This document shows positions 32,351 to 42,400 of a DNA stretch of 64,000 nucleotides, piece after piece (position 1 is the first letter of the stretch; the number at the start of each line of letters is the position of its first letter). The position numbers were made by a program, and so were the translations under genes. The stretch comes from JAZDLX01 sp964538455 (GTDB lineage Bacteria > Electryoneota > Electryoneia > Electryoneales > Electryoneaceae). The notes beneath the pieces were generated by a model. That model was given only the letters and a program-made list of their open reading frames with translations, searched no databases and was not told the DNA's origin. The stretch spans positions 82,724 to 146,723 of the forward strand of contig CAZIDZ010000004.1 in the NCBI GenBank assembly GCA_964538455.1, read 5' to 3'.

Positions 32351-33140
32351 TGCGGGCCCCATGTATCAGAATCGCCTCCAGCACGGCCCGTCCCACCGAC
32401 CGGGCCTTGTCCGAAATCGACCGATAATCGACTCCAGCGCCGCGGGGATCGACGTCGGCGATCTTGGTCCTCTCCGGCACGATGATCCGTGGGGAGATCA
32501 GGCCACGGACAATCCCGCGGAAGGGAGCCACGATCTCCCGTCCCCCGACTTCGCCGAGTCTCTGTCCCTCCTCGACAAGATCGCCAAAATCGACTTCCCA
32601 GGAAACCTCTCCTCCCGCGGGAGAATAGACCACGCGCCGGGCCCCCTCGCCGCCGATGTTGGCGGGCACGCCGGTATCCGCCCGCGGCGAACCCTGCCAA
32701 AAAATCCTTCCCAGGTTGTGCCCGCGCATCGTCTCGATCACACAACTGCAGCTCTTCCCCGCGGAAAAGCCGGGTCCCAGCCCCACGGTGAACGATGCGA
32801 AGGCGGCAAGTTCGGGGTCGTCCTTTTTTCTCATCCGCGCGTCTACCACAACCTCCGGCGACAGCGGAAGGATACCGGCCGGATCGTCCAAAACCAGCGG
32901 CACCCTGCCGGTGCCCAACAGATTCACCACGTTTTCCGGTTCGCAGAGCACGCATTCCACATCCTCGACAACCGCTGCTCCGTCAAAGACTGCATCGCTG
33001 AAAGCGACCGTGCGCCGGATTGCCAGAGGGGACGGCAGTTCGCTCAGCCAGACATGAAAACCGGCTCGGTGAAGGCTCACCACGGCGGCGCTGGCGAGCT
33101 CCCCTGCCCCGCGAACCCAGACGCGGGGAGGCTTATTCAC
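32343..33140 (-). CDS. yqeB: YqeB (EF2563) family selenium-dependent molybdenum hydroxylase system protein
   Basis: 265 residues. It begins VWVRGAGELASAAVVSLHRAGFHVWLSELPSPLAIRRTVAFSDAVFDG, the family signature. It continues with RKKDDPELAAFASFTVGLGPGFSAGKSCSCVIETMRGHNLGRIFWQGSP and a C-terminal biotinyl/lipoyl-like region (GDLVEEGQRLGEVGGREIVAPFRG). YqeB is a marker of selenium-dependent molybdenum hydroxylases, where labile selenium replaces the cofactor sulfur; its chemistry is not established. I chose GTG 33140, in an 8-nt overlap with mocA like other junctions here. Longer frames extend through mocA. Confidence 0.88.
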   Translation of the reverse strand: MNKPPRVWVRGAGELASAAVVSLHRAGFHVWLSELPSPLAIRRTVAFSDAVFDGAAVVEDVECVLCEPENVVNLLGTGRVPLVLDDPAGILPLSPEVVVDARMRKKDDPELAAFASFTVGLGPGFSAGKSCSCVIETMRGHNLGRIFWQGSPRADTGVPANIGGEGARRVVYSPAGGEVSWEVDFGDLVEEGQRLGEVGGREIVAPFRGIVRGLISPRIIVPERTKIADVDPRGAGVDYRSISDKARSVGRAVLEAILIHGARNG

Positions 33141-33735
33141 GGTGCCGTTCAAGGTATCTGTCCATGTCGAGAATTGCCCCTTCATCGTCCACTGCCAGCG
33201 TTCTGACCTCATCGAGATGCTGCCCGCGCACCTCCCGCCCACCCGTCTCTCCCTCGGCTTGCAGCAATTCTTCGTAGAGGGACGAGTGGAAAAAGATCGG
33301 GTGTCCAGCTTGATCCTGATAGACCGGAGCGAGAATTTTCGGAGCATCCCGGTCGAGCACGGCCAGCAGCTTCATCACCGTCTCCCTTCGCAGAAACGGC
33401 TTGTCTCCAAGGCTGAAACCGTAATAGCCGTAGCCGTTTCCCGCCGCGCGGAGTCCCGAATTTATCGAGGAGGCCATCCCGGTCCTGTAGTCGGCGTTGG
33501 TCACGAAGCGTACGTGCGCAAATCCCGCCTGCTCGATCGCCGCTCGAACCTCCGCCCCCTGATGTCCGACGACTACAAACAAATCCATTCCGGTCGCCGG
33601 GAAGGCAGAGAGTGATTTCACGATGACCGGCTTTCCTTCCAAGTCGTACAGCAGCTTGTTCGCAGGAAAGCGCGTGGATAGCCCCGCCGCGGGCACGATC
33701 AACGCGATCCGGCTCACACCTCCAATCTCTCGCAT
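33133..33735 (-). CDS. mocA: molybdenum cofactor cytidylyltransferase (MocA/YgfJ family)
   Basis: 200-residue nucleotidyltransferase that would transfer CMP to molybdopterin, making the cytosine dinucleotide form used by xanthine dehydrogenase relatives in bacteria. It has the N-terminal NTP loop IVPAAGLSTRFPANKLL, the metal-binding LGDKPFLR, and AGHPIFFHSSLYEEL. The ATG at 33735 has GGAG 8 nt upstream. A GTG at 33717 is too close to the next GGAGG. It overlaps yqeC by 22 nt. Its place among yqeB, yqeC and xdhC supports a role in maturing the Mo hydroxylases of this locus. Confidence 0.88.
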   Translation of the reverse strand: MREIGGVSRIALIVPAAGLSTRFPANKLLYDLEGKPVIVKSLSAFPATGMDLFVVVGHQGAEVRAAIEQAGFAHVRFVTNADYRTGMASSINSGLRAAGNGYGYYGFSLGDKPFLRRETVMKLLAVLDRDAPKILAPVYQDQAGHPIFFHSSLYEELLQAEGETGGREVRGQHLDEVRTLAVDDEGAILDMDRYLERHRE

Positions 33736-34457
33736 CTGCCTTTCTCCACGCTGCCGACAAAAACCGGTCCGATTCCCCGCGCCAGGATCGCTTCCGAAAG
33801 CCGCGCCGCCTGTTCCGGATAGCTGTCTGCCTTGTTGACCAGGTAGGCGGGCTGCAGACCTTCCGGCGCTTTCGAGAGGTACCCTCGCCGGGTGGTGACG
33901 ACCTCCGCGATGAACTCCGCGTCGAGCGGGACTTCCGGATCGACCCCCCACCATTCCGCGAAATGTTCCGGCCTGTGGATTCTGCCGCCTGAAAGGGTCT
34001 GGTCCACCGCGTCGGCCCCGACGAGGATGATCAGATGGGTGGCGTAGGGCGGCACGGCGGGATCACGGTCGTTGTGAACCTTGAGTGGAAGGTTGCGCGC
34101 CCCGTCGCACTCGAAAACACAGATATCCGCCTGGGCGGCGAGTTCCGCCAAGACTTCTTCGTTCACACCCTCAAGTTTGCGCGCGTCGAACGCTCGACTC
34201 ATGACAGTCACGGGATTCTGTTGAGCGAAATACGGAATCAATCCCTCTTCACCGAGATCGGGCAAAAGCTGGGTTTTCGAACCGTGATCGCGGGAGGACA
34301 GCGTCAGCGAGGACAGCAGGACCCGGTCAAAGACCTGCGCGTACTCCCTCCCCAGCCGGCGGAGCAGGCTCGTTTTCCCGCCGCCGCCGAGCAAGGCGAT
34401 CCTCGCGCCCTTCGCCTCGAGGGCCTGCCCGCTGATCATCTTAAAAAAATGAGTCAT
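33714..34457 (-). CDS. yqeC: YqeC family selenium-dependent hydroxylase accessory protein (P-loop)
   Basis: 247 residues. P-loop IALLGGGGKTSLLRRLG at about residues 20-35, LLSSLTLSSRD, VFECDGARNLPLKVHND and PAYLVNKADS, typical of YqeC. The family accompanies YqeB and selenium-dependent molybdenum hydroxylases. Its biochemical role is not known but it probably acts as an ATPase in selenium or cofactor handling. The ATG at 34457 lies 5 nt after the large-subunit stop. Frames starting further upstream overlap that gene. Confidence 0.86.
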   Translation of the reverse strand: MTHFFKMISGQALEAKGARIALLGGGGKTSLLRRLGREYAQVFDRVLLSSLTLSSRDHGSKTQLLPDLGEEGLIPYFAQQNPVTVMSRAFDARKLEGVNEEVLAELAAQADICVFECDGARNLPLKVHNDRDPAVPPYATHLIILVGADAVDQTLSGGRIHRPEHFAEWWGVDPEVPLDAEFIAEVVTTRRGYLSKAPEGLQPAYLVNKADSYPEQAARLSEAILARGIGPVFVGSVEKGRCERLEV

Positions 34458-34462
34458 CCGTC

Positions 34463-36745
34463 CTACTTCCGGCTGGAGAGTTGGCGCAGGATCTCTTCCG
34501 GGGAAATGGGCGTCTCGTGAAGGCGAACGCCGCACGCATTGAAGATCGCATTGACCACGGCCGGAGCGGGAGCGTTGATCGGGATCTCGCCGATCGCCTT
34601 TGCACCGAATGGTCCAGAGGGCTCATTGGAATCGACGAACTTCGCCACGAGTTCCGGCATGTCCGGCGCGGCGTAGATGTGATAGCTGCTGAAATCGAGG
34701 TTGAGCGGAGCCCCCTTCTCGTCGACCGCCATGTGCTCGCTGAGCGCCATGCCCAGGGACTGGGGAACCGCGCCCTCCGCCTGACCTTCCGCCATCGGAG
34801 GGTTGACCACCTGGCCCGCCTCCGTCACCGTGACGATCTTGTTCACTCGGACCAGACCCGTTTCCGTGTCCACGGTCACATCCGCGAACGTGGCGTTGAA
34901 GGGCACGGGAGAATCGTAGCTCATGTGGGAGGCGCTGCCCATGATCTGCATCTGGTTGTCCGTGTACAGCGATTTCGTGCAGATCTCCTCGTAGGTGATG
35001 CTGCTGCCGTCCTTCGCAACGACCTTGCCTTCTCGCAGCTCAGCCTCCTCGACACCGAGCAGGAGTTTTCCCTGTCCGAGGATCTGGCGTTTCACCTCCT
35101 CGGCGGCTTTCTTCACCGCGCCCCCGGAGATGTACGTCGTGCTCGAAGCGTAGGCGCCGGTGTCGAATGGAGTGAAATCGGTGTCCGAGGAATAGACGAT
35201 GAATTTATCCACCGGCACATCCAGCACCTCCGCCGCGATCTGCGCCAGCGCCGTGTCCGATCCGGTGCCGAGGTCCGTCGCCCCGGCGTGCAGGTTGAAG
35301 CTCCCGTCCTCGTTCATCTTGATGAAAACCGAGCCCATGTCCACGCCCGCGATCCCGGACCCCTGCGCCGTCACCGCCAACCCCACTCCCCGCTTGAACA
35401 CCCCCTCCTTTTCTCCCGTCCGCAGACGGTCCCAGTCGATCTCGCGCTTGCCGATCTCAAGGCACTCATCCAACCCCTCCGAGGCGAGCACAACCGGAAA
35501 ACCCTCGCGCCCTTCGCCGAGCACCTTCGCGATCGGGACTTCATCTCCGATGTGACAGTGATTTTTCCGCCGCATTTCGATCGGATCGATCCCGAGTTTT
35601 TCGGCGATCTCATCAACGAGAATTTCCAGGCCGAAGAACCCCTGCGGCGAGCCGTACCCGCGATAGGCCCCCGCGACGAAGAGATTGGTGTACACCGCGT
35701 CGCCCTCAACGCGCACATTCGGACAACGGTACAGGGTCAATGATTTCTGGGCCGTCACCGACATCACGGTGAGGGCGTGTGCTCCGTATGCGCCGGTGTT
35801 CTCGAGGATGTTCATGTCGATGGCGTTGAAGGTGCCGTCCTCGTTTACGCCAATCCTGAAATGATTTGTCTGCGGGTGCCGGCTGCGGGCGGCATAAAAC
35901 TCCTCCTCCCGCGTCATCTGCAGGCGTGCCGGCCGGCCGGTTCTCAGCGTCACCGCAGCGCACAGTTCCTCGCCCAGAATCTCCTGTTTCGCGCCGAACG
36001 CTCCGCCGATCCGCGGCTTGATCACCCGGATCCGGCTGACCGGAAGGTCCAGCACCTCGGCGACGATGCGGCGCACGTGAAAAGGAACCTGCGTGGCGGT
36101 GCGAATCACGATCCGGTCCCGCTCATCCATCCAGCTCAGCGTGATGTGCGGTTCGATGTGAACCTGCTGCACGTACGGCGTGGAATAGGTCCCCTCGAAC
36201 AGGTGCGCACTCTCCTTCAGTCCCTTCTCGACGTCGCCGATTGCTGCTTCTACGTGTGCGGCGATGTTCCGCCCCGGATCGTGAATCCCGGAAGCATCGT
36301 TGTCCGCGTGCAGCAGGGGTTTGAATGTCGTCGCCTTGGAAGGATCGAAATTCGCCGGGAGTATCTCGTAGTCCACCTCGATCGCTTCGAGCGCGCGGTC
36401 AGCGACTTCCGGCGTTTCTGCGGCGACGAGTGCCACCCTGTCGCCCACGTGACGCACATGCTGCTCCAGGATGTGCACGTCGCGGGGGGAGGGTTCCGGG
36501 TACCCCTGCCCCGCGCTGGTGTAGCTGTGCGGCTTGAAATCCTCGTGGGTGAGAACGGCCGCAACACCCTCCATCTTCCTCGCACGGGTGGCGTCGATCT
36601 TCTTGACGAGTGCGTGCGCGTGCGGGCTGCGCAGCACCTTCAGGTGCAGCATCCCCGTCATCGACATGTCATCGGTGAACACTGGACGGCCCCTGACCAA
36701 CTCCCGGCCGTCCACACGCACTGTCGGTTTTCCCACGTATTTCAC
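34463..36745 (-). CDS. xdhA: xanthine dehydrogenase-family molybdopterin-binding subunit (enzyme 1)
   Basis: 760-residue molybdopterin subunit of a three-subunit Mo hydroxylase; FAD and 2Fe-2S subunits are encoded directly upstream. Cofactor-binding segments are GGAFGAKQE, AGAYRGYGSPQGFFG, LGTGSDTALAQIAAE, the GAYASSTTYISGGAV loop and the C-terminal SGPFGAKAIGEIP with the proton-abstracting Glu. The AYRGYGSPQ form and neighbouring yqeB/yqeC point to the selenium-dependent purine hydroxylase/xanthine dehydrogenase group. The start is GTG 36745 with GGAG 6-7 nt upstream. A TTG-initiated extension of 8 residues is possible. The substrate is probably a purine (hypoxanthine/xanthine) but is not determined by sequence. 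Confidence 0.9.
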   Translation of the reverse strand: MKYVGKPTVRVDGRELVRGRPVFTDDMSMTGMLHLKVLRSPHAHALVKKIDATRARKMEGVAAVLTHEDFKPHSYTSAGQGYPEPSPRDVHILEQHVRHVGDRVALVAAETPEVADRALEAIEVDYEILPANFDPSKATTFKPLLHADNDASGIHDPGRNIAAHVEAAIGDVEKGLKESAHLFEGTYSTPYVQQVHIEPHITLSWMDERDRIVIRTATQVPFHVRRIVAEVLDLPVSRIRVIKPRIGGAFGAKQEILGEELCAAVTLRTGRPARLQMTREEEFYAARSRHPQTNHFRIGVNEDGTFNAIDMNILENTGAYGAHALTVMSVTAQKSLTLYRCPNVRVEGDAVYTNLFVAGAYRGYGSPQGFFGLEILVDEIAEKLGIDPIEMRRKNHCHIGDEVPIAKVLGEGREGFPVVLASEGLDECLEIGKREIDWDRLRTGEKEGVFKRGVGLAVTAQGSGIAGVDMGSVFIKMNEDGSFNLHAGATDLGTGSDTALAQIAAEVLDVPVDKFIVYSSDTDFTPFDTGAYASSTTYISGGAVKKAAEEVKRQILGQGKLLLGVEEAELREGKVVAKDGSSITYEEICTKSLYTDNQMQIMGSASHMSYDSPVPFNATFADVTVDTETGLVRVNKIVTVTEAGQVVNPPMAEGQAEGAVPQSLGMALSEHMAVDEKGAPLNLDFSSYHIYAAPDMPELVAKFVDSNEPSGPFGAKAIGEIPINAPAPAVVNAIFNACGVRLHETPISPEEILRQLSSRK

Positions 36746-36806
36746 TTTACTCTCCGCTTCCCCGCGCAACCGATGCCGCGTTTTCGCAGCCCGGAACGGG
36801 GCGGCT

Positions 36807-37265
36807 TCAGGTCGTCTTCCGCAACACTCGCTGCGCAGCCGCGACCGGTTTCACGTAGCCGGTGCAGCGGCACAGGTTCCCTGCGAGCGCGTCACGAATC
36901 TGTGTTTCATCCGGCTTCGAAGTGCGGCGCGACAACGCCTCCAGGGAAATGAGCATCCCCGGTGTGCAGTAGCCGCACTGCACGGCGCCTTCCTCGAGAA
37001 ACGCTTCCTGCAGCGCCGGTACTTTTCCTTTCCCCTCAAGCCCCTCGAGCGTTTCGATTGTGCACCCTTCGAGCGCCGCTACGAGTAGTAGGCAGGAATT
37101 CATCGCCAGGTCGTCCACAAGCACGGCGCAGGCGCCGCACTCCCCGTGGTCGCACCCGCGTTTGACGCTGTAGAGGCCGCGTTCACGCAGAAACTCCAGC
37201 AGCGTCATCCCCGGATGGACATCCGCGTTGATTGGCTGACCGTTGAGTTCGAAGCTGACCTTCAC
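36807..37265 (-). CDS. xanthine dehydrogenase-family 2Fe-2S subunit (enzyme 1)
   Basis: 152-residue iron-sulfur subunit with two [2Fe-2S] sites. The plant-type cluster is bound by C38, C43, C46 and C58 (CDHGECGAC), and the second by C97, C100, C132 and C134 (CGYC, CRC). It passes electrons from molybdenum to FAD. The GTG start at 37265 overlaps the FAD-subunit stop by 4 nt. A 61-nt gap separates it from the large subunit. No Tat signal, so cytoplasmic. Confidence 0.94.
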   Translation of the reverse strand: MKVSFELNGQPINADVHPGMTLLEFLRERGLYSVKRGCDHGECGACAVLVDDLAMNSCLLLVAALEGCTIETLEGLEGKGKVPALQEAFLEEGAVQCGYCTPGMLISLEALSRRTSKPDETQIRDALAGNLCRCTGYVKPVAAAQRVLRKTT

Positions 37266-38008
37266 AGCCGTTCTCCCAACCGTTTCAACAACACTCCGAG
37301 CACCTGCTGCTTGTACTCACGGGAACCGTAGTGGTCCGCGGGCAGACGGCCGCCGATCTCGGCAGCCGCCTTTTCGATCTCGTCCGCGTGCATCGAATGA
37401 GGCAGCACAACCGAAGTCACGCCGTCGACCCTGCCGCCGATCGACGTACAAACCCATCGCTTTTCCTTCACTCCGGCGGCGATCAGGAACGCCGGGGCCG
37501 AATCGAGCAGCGCCAGCCGCTCCAGGGCAACCGCCACCCTCGGCACGACGACAGTGCGAACAATCCCGTCTCCTTGCCATTTCCGCAACGGCACCGTCTC
37601 GACTTTTTCCTTCACAATTTCAAGTTGCGCGTCGAGCGCATAAAGCGCCACGTAGAGCTCCGAGTTGCTCCGCCGCTGCCCGATTTCTCCACCGAGCGTC
37701 CGCTGGTTCCGGATCTGCTTCGAAGGGCAGGAGCGCAGCACCGCGAGCGCCCAATCGCCGCACGGCCCTTCGCTCCGGTCGATCAGTGTCTGCAGCGTCG
37801 CCCCGGCGCCGAGATGCACATGCCTGCCGTCGTCCACCGCATCGGTGTCGAGCAAATCCCGGATCGGGATCAGCGTCTTCACCTCGCGCGGCCGCTGCGA
37901 CAGCAGGTAGCTTCCCCCGCCGAGCAGCGCGTGCCCTTCCTTCCGGGAGAGCGCGTACGCCTCCTCCAGCGTTTCCGGCTTCACGATCTTTTCAATCGAC
38001 GACCACAC
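37262..38008 (-). CDS. xanthine dehydrogenase-family FAD-binding subunit (enzyme 1)
   Basis: 248 residues, short for the family (usually 280-300). FAD-contact segments are ALLGGGSYLLSQRPREVKTLI and NQRTLGGEIGQRRSNSELYVALYALDAQLE. The second FAD loop is compact and the C-terminal domain is trimmed. The start is GTG 38008 with AGGAG about 10 nt upstream. It overlaps the 2Fe-2S gene by 4 nt. The order FAD, 2Fe-2S, Mo is read on the minus strand. Confidence 0.87.
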   Translation of the reverse strand: MWSSIEKIVKPETLEEAYALSRKEGHALLGGGSYLLSQRPREVKTLIPIRDLLDTDAVDDGRHVHLGAGATLQTLIDRSEGPCGDWALAVLRSCPSKQIRNQRTLGGEIGQRRSNSELYVALYALDAQLEIVKEKVETVPLRKWQGDGIVRTVVVPRVAVALERLALLDSAPAFLIAAGVKEKRWVCTSIGGRVDGVTSVVLPHSMHADEIEKAAAEIGGRLPADHYGSREYKQQVLGVLLKRLGERL

Positions 38009-38061
38009 GACCGGCCATCTCCTGTTTCGACATCGCCCCTCTAAACCGTTCCGGCACAGCT

Positions 38062-39462
38062 TCAGTCCCGAACGTGTTCGAGGAAATCGATGCCGCTGTT
38101 TTTCCCGGCACGGGTCAGCATTTCGTCGGCGATTCGGTTGTGACGGCGCACAAGTGCGCGCTCGTCAACATCGCTCTCTCCCCGTCGGATGTGGACTTTG
38201 CCCTCGATGATCAGCCAGTCAACCGGCCTCATCCGCACGCCGAACAGCAGCGCGGCGAGAGGGTCCGACATCCCTCCCGCATATTCTACAGTCTGCACGT
38301 CGTAGATCGCCAGGTCCGCACGCTTTCCCACGGAAAGACGGCCGATGTCATCCCGCCCCAACGCCTCCGCCCCGCCGCGTGTGGCGATCCGCAGTACTTC
38401 CCGTGCACCCAGCCAGTTCTCCTCATCGCGCATCCTCGAGAGCAGCATCGCGTTGCGCGCTCCTGCCAACAGATTCCCGGAGTCGTTGGACGCTGATCCG
38501 TCCACCCCGAGCCCCACCGCGACCCCCGCATCGAGTAGCTCGCGCACTCGCGCAATTCCCGACCCGAGACGCATGTTGGAATCCGGGCAATGGGCGACAC
38601 CGGCGTGAACCTCGCCCAGGCGGCGAATTTCGTCATCGTTCACATGCACCGCGTGGGCGTGCCAGGAGTTGCTCTCGACCCACCCCAGGGAGTCGAGATA
38701 TTCCACGGGACGCTTTCCATAGGTCTTCAGGCAGAATTTTTCTTCGTCCAGCGTTTCGGCGGTGTGCGTGTGAATCCGCAGGCCGTTCGCCCGCGCGAAC
38801 TCCGCCGTGCTCTTCAGTTGTTGCGAGGTGACTGAAAACGGCGAGCAGGGCGCGAGCGACAGCCGCACCATCGATCCCTCGGATTCATCGTGATACTGTT
38901 TCAGCAGCCGCTCCGTGTCCCGCTGGATCTCCTCCTCGCTCTGGACGACATCATCGGGCGGAAGGCCGCCGTTCGACTTTCCCAACGTCATCGAACCGCG
39001 CGTGGGTTGGAAACGGATTCCTAGCGCTTTCGCCGCGGAAATTTCGGCGTCAATCAGTGTGGCTTCTGCGCGGTGGGGAAACAGGTAGAGATGATCCGAA
39101 CTGGTTGTCACCCCGGACTTCATCATCTCGAGAAGCGCCGTGGTCGCGCTGACGCCAACCGCCTCCCCGGTCAGTTCCCGCCACACCTCGTAGTGGTTCA
39201 CCAGCCAGTCGAACAGCGGCGAATCCTGCATCCGCGGAATGTTGCGCGTCAGCGACTGATAGAGATGGTGGTGCGTGTTTACCAGCCCCGGCATCACGAC
39301 CATTCCGCTCGCGTCGATCACCTCATCTGCCTTGACCTGAAGGGGATCGGCGCCGATGGAGGAAATGACTCCATTTTCGATCAGGATGTGTCCGCCGGAG
39401 AACTCCGTTCCGACGTCGTCCATCGTGGCTACGACAAGAGGATTTTGAATCAGCAGGCTCAT
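38062..39462 (-). CDS. amidohydrolase of the 8-oxoguanine deaminase / hydroxyatrazine hydrolase group
   Basis: 466-residue metal-dependent deaminase. Metal ligands are H64 and H66 (NTHHHLYQSL), histidines in HTHTAE (231/233) and WHAHAVH (about 270), and D321 (GVDGSASND). The block RNIPRMQDSPLFDWLVNHYEVW and SGVTTSSDHLYLFPH match known 8-oxoguanine deaminases (PA0142 type), which convert 8-oxoguanine to urate. Guanine or another purine could be the substrate. It overlaps ygfK by 4 nt and is distinct from the SsnA-like gene at 49191-50510. In this locus it would supply urate or xanthine-level intermediates, which is inference. Confidence 0.87.
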   Translation of the reverse strand: MSLLIQNPLVVATMDDVGTEFSGGHILIENGVISSIGADPLQVKADEVIDASGMVVMPGLVNTHHHLYQSLTRNIPRMQDSPLFDWLVNHYEVWRELTGEAVGVSATTALLEMMKSGVTTSSDHLYLFPHRAEATLIDAEISAAKALGIRFQPTRGSMTLGKSNGGLPPDDVVQSEEEIQRDTERLLKQYHDESEGSMVRLSLAPCSPFSVTSQQLKSTAEFARANGLRIHTHTAETLDEEKFCLKTYGKRPVEYLDSLGWVESNSWHAHAVHVNDDEIRRLGEVHAGVAHCPDSNMRLGSGIARVRELLDAGVAVGLGVDGSASNDSGNLLAGARNAMLLSRMRDEENWLGAREVLRIATRGGAEALGRDDIGRLSVGKRADLAIYDVQTVEYAGGMSDPLAALLFGVRMRPVDWLIIEGKVHIRRGESDVDERALVRRHNRIADEMLTRAGKNSGIDFLEHVRD

Positions 39463-42400
39463 CGGCGTACCCGTTCGTCGCGGGGCTCGCTGAGAAGGTA
39501 ATGATCCGCCAGCGCCCGGTAAAGCACAAGCATCTCCGCGGCCTGCCGAAAATCCGCTCGATGAACGTCGTCGCGAAGGAAGCGCACATCCTTGAAGGAG
39601 TTCGACGCCGCGTCGAAACGCGCCCGCACCGCCTCCGTTTCGTACACATATCCGTCGTTGTCCGACCGGCGCAGCGTCTGCCGCTCCCCATGAACCCGGG
39701 CGTGAAGGACTCCGTCCGAAAAACGGTAGCCGTCGTCCACGCTCTCAAACTCACCCTCGTCGAGATAGAATCGAGGTTTGTCCGACCAGGGAGCACCCGA
39801 CGTGGGGCAGAACGTTACACAGTCTCCGCACTCGTTGCAGAAATCCGCGACGTTCAGTGTCTGGTGCTTTTGCGTTATCCGGAACGTCGACCCCCCCTCG
39901 AGGCGGACTTCGCCGCCATTGCGGACCGCCGTTGGCAGCTTGAATTCCACCGGCTCGATCTCGTACGTCATGTTCGCCCGGTTGGGGCAGACCGCCACGC
40001 AGATGCTGCAATAGTCCGTGCAGTACAGGCAGCGGTTCGCTTCCTCGCGCGCCTGCTGCTCGGACAGCGATCCGGCGATCAGTGAGAAATCAGTGGGCGC
40101 CGGTTCGGTGAGCGGGTGCTGGACCTTTGTCTTTACGCGGCGAGCCTGCTTGACCTGGAACTGCGCGTCGCTTAGCCCTTTGTCGACGACGAGGGCGCCG
40201 AGTTTCCGTTCCGCTTGCGCTTTGCGTTGGATCTCTTCGGCGATCCGGCGACCGTCCCCGATCGCCTTGATCAGCGTCGCCGCTCCACGGACCACATCCC
40301 CCCCGGCATAGACTCCAGGGTACTGAGTCTCCCCCGTCAGCGGATCGACCTCCAGCTTCTCGCCGGGGAGGAAGTCGAGCACCACATCCTGCCCGATCGC
40401 CGAGATCACCGTATCTGTTTCGAGCTCCATCTCTTCGCCTTCGATCGGAACCGGTCGCGGACGCCCGCTCGAGTCCGGTTCGCCGAGCGTCATTTGTTGC
40501 AGGCGAACCCTCAGCGTGTTCCCTTTCCCTGCGGTTATTTCGAGCGGGGCGACGAGCTCCATCAGCGTCACACCCTCCGCGAGCAGATCACGGATCTCGT
40601 CGCGGTCGGCTGGCATCTCCTTGCGTGTGCGGCGGTAGGCAACTGTCACCTCGCCTTTCGTCCCGACTAGTCGCCGCGACGTACGAGCGGCGTCCATCGC
40701 CGAATCGCCCCCTCCGATGACCACAACCCGCCTGCCGGGGTTCATTTTGAGCCCGCGCCGCACGCTCGTCAGGAACGTGATCTGGTCCCAGACGCGCTCG
40801 AGCTCCTCGCCCGGAACCTTCAGCTTCTTGCTCGCCTGTGCGCCCACTCCGACGAACACGTAGTCATGCTCGTCCCGCAGGCGGTCGAAGAGGGCGCGGT
40901 CCACTGCCACTCCGGTGTGCATCTTGTGCACGACCTTCTCGACTCCGGCGACATCCTCACGGACCGCATCGCTGGTGAGACGGAACGCGGGGATCGCCCC
41001 CGACACCATCCCGCCCGCCTCTTCTTTCCCCTCGAACAACTCGACCGTAAATCCAGCCAAAGCAAGGAAATAGGCGCAGGAAAGTCCGCTCGGTCCAGCG
41101 CCGATCACGGCGACCTTGAGGCCGTTCGGCGCAGCCGGTTTTGGCAGCACACCGTGGTGGCCCTCGGCGATGAAACGCTTGATGTCGCGGATGCGAAGCG
41201 GGTCGTCCATCTGCGAGCGCGTGCACTTGAGCTGGCAGAGGTGGTCGCAGACCATTCCCGTGGAGCGCGGCATCGGGTTCGTCCGCGCGATCACATCCCA
41301 CGCCTTGTCGAACTCCCCCTGCGCCGTCCAGAAGAGGTACTCCGGGATGTCCTGGCGAACGCCGCAGGTTTCCACACAGGGCGCCCCGGCGCAGTCGAAG
41401 GTGTCCAGCGGACGGAGAGTTTTCAACGTTGTCCCGGTGTGGTGAGATGCGTGGTACGCCGGGTCGTCGACGACTTGAGACGCATACCGCTTCAGATTGC
41501 TCAACGCCGCCGCGGACAATGAGCCGGTCTCCCCCGCGCGCTTCTGCACGAACTCCTCGACCGAAGCGGCACCAGCCTCGTCCATCGCGCTCCCGAGCTG
41601 CTCCACGTATTGCGAGAGCCTGCCGTACCCTCCCGGTTTGAGCAGATCGGTGCAGACGGTGATCGGACGCAGGTTCGCGGCGAGCAGGTCCGCGGAGTTG
41701 AACACGTCCGCTCCCGCGGAGAAGGAGAGGTCGAGACTGCCGGAGAATTTTTCCTGCAGACGCGCCGCGACAGCGACGGTGATCGGGTGCAGCGCACGCC
41801 CGCTCATGTAATGCATCTTTTCCTTCGCGGGGAGCACGTTGCGCACGTTGACCGTCTCGAGTGTGTTGGTCAGCTTCAGGCTGAATTCCACTCCGGCGCG
41901 CTCCGCCGCGGATTCGAGCGAACGGATCACCTCCACGGCGTCATCGAACTGGATGTCGTGCTCGAACGCTTCGTCCGGAACGATGACATCGTACCCGAGT
42001 TTGTCGTTGAGGATCTTCCGCAGCCCCTCGGGCCCGAGCAGCGTCGGATTCATCTTGATCGCCGTGTGCAGCCGCCGCTCCTCGATCAAATAGAGGCCGA
42101 TCCTTTCAATCTCGTCCGGCGGGCAGCCGTGCATCGTGGAAAGCGTGACGTTGTCCGAGAGCCGGCCCGGGATCACGATGTGCGTGATCTCCGGGTAGAG
42201 CGGCGCGAGCTTCTCAACCGCCTCGGCGATTGCCCGCTCCGCGTCGTCCATCGCACCGAGGAACGCCTGCACATTCGGCTTGAGAATGCCCTCGAGGTTG
42301 TAGCCGAGACTCATGTTGAAAATGAACCCCGGGTCGTCCGCATCCTCGCCCCAGCCCAAGTGGTGTCTTAGCAGGTGGAGCAGCACCCACGCCTTGAGGT

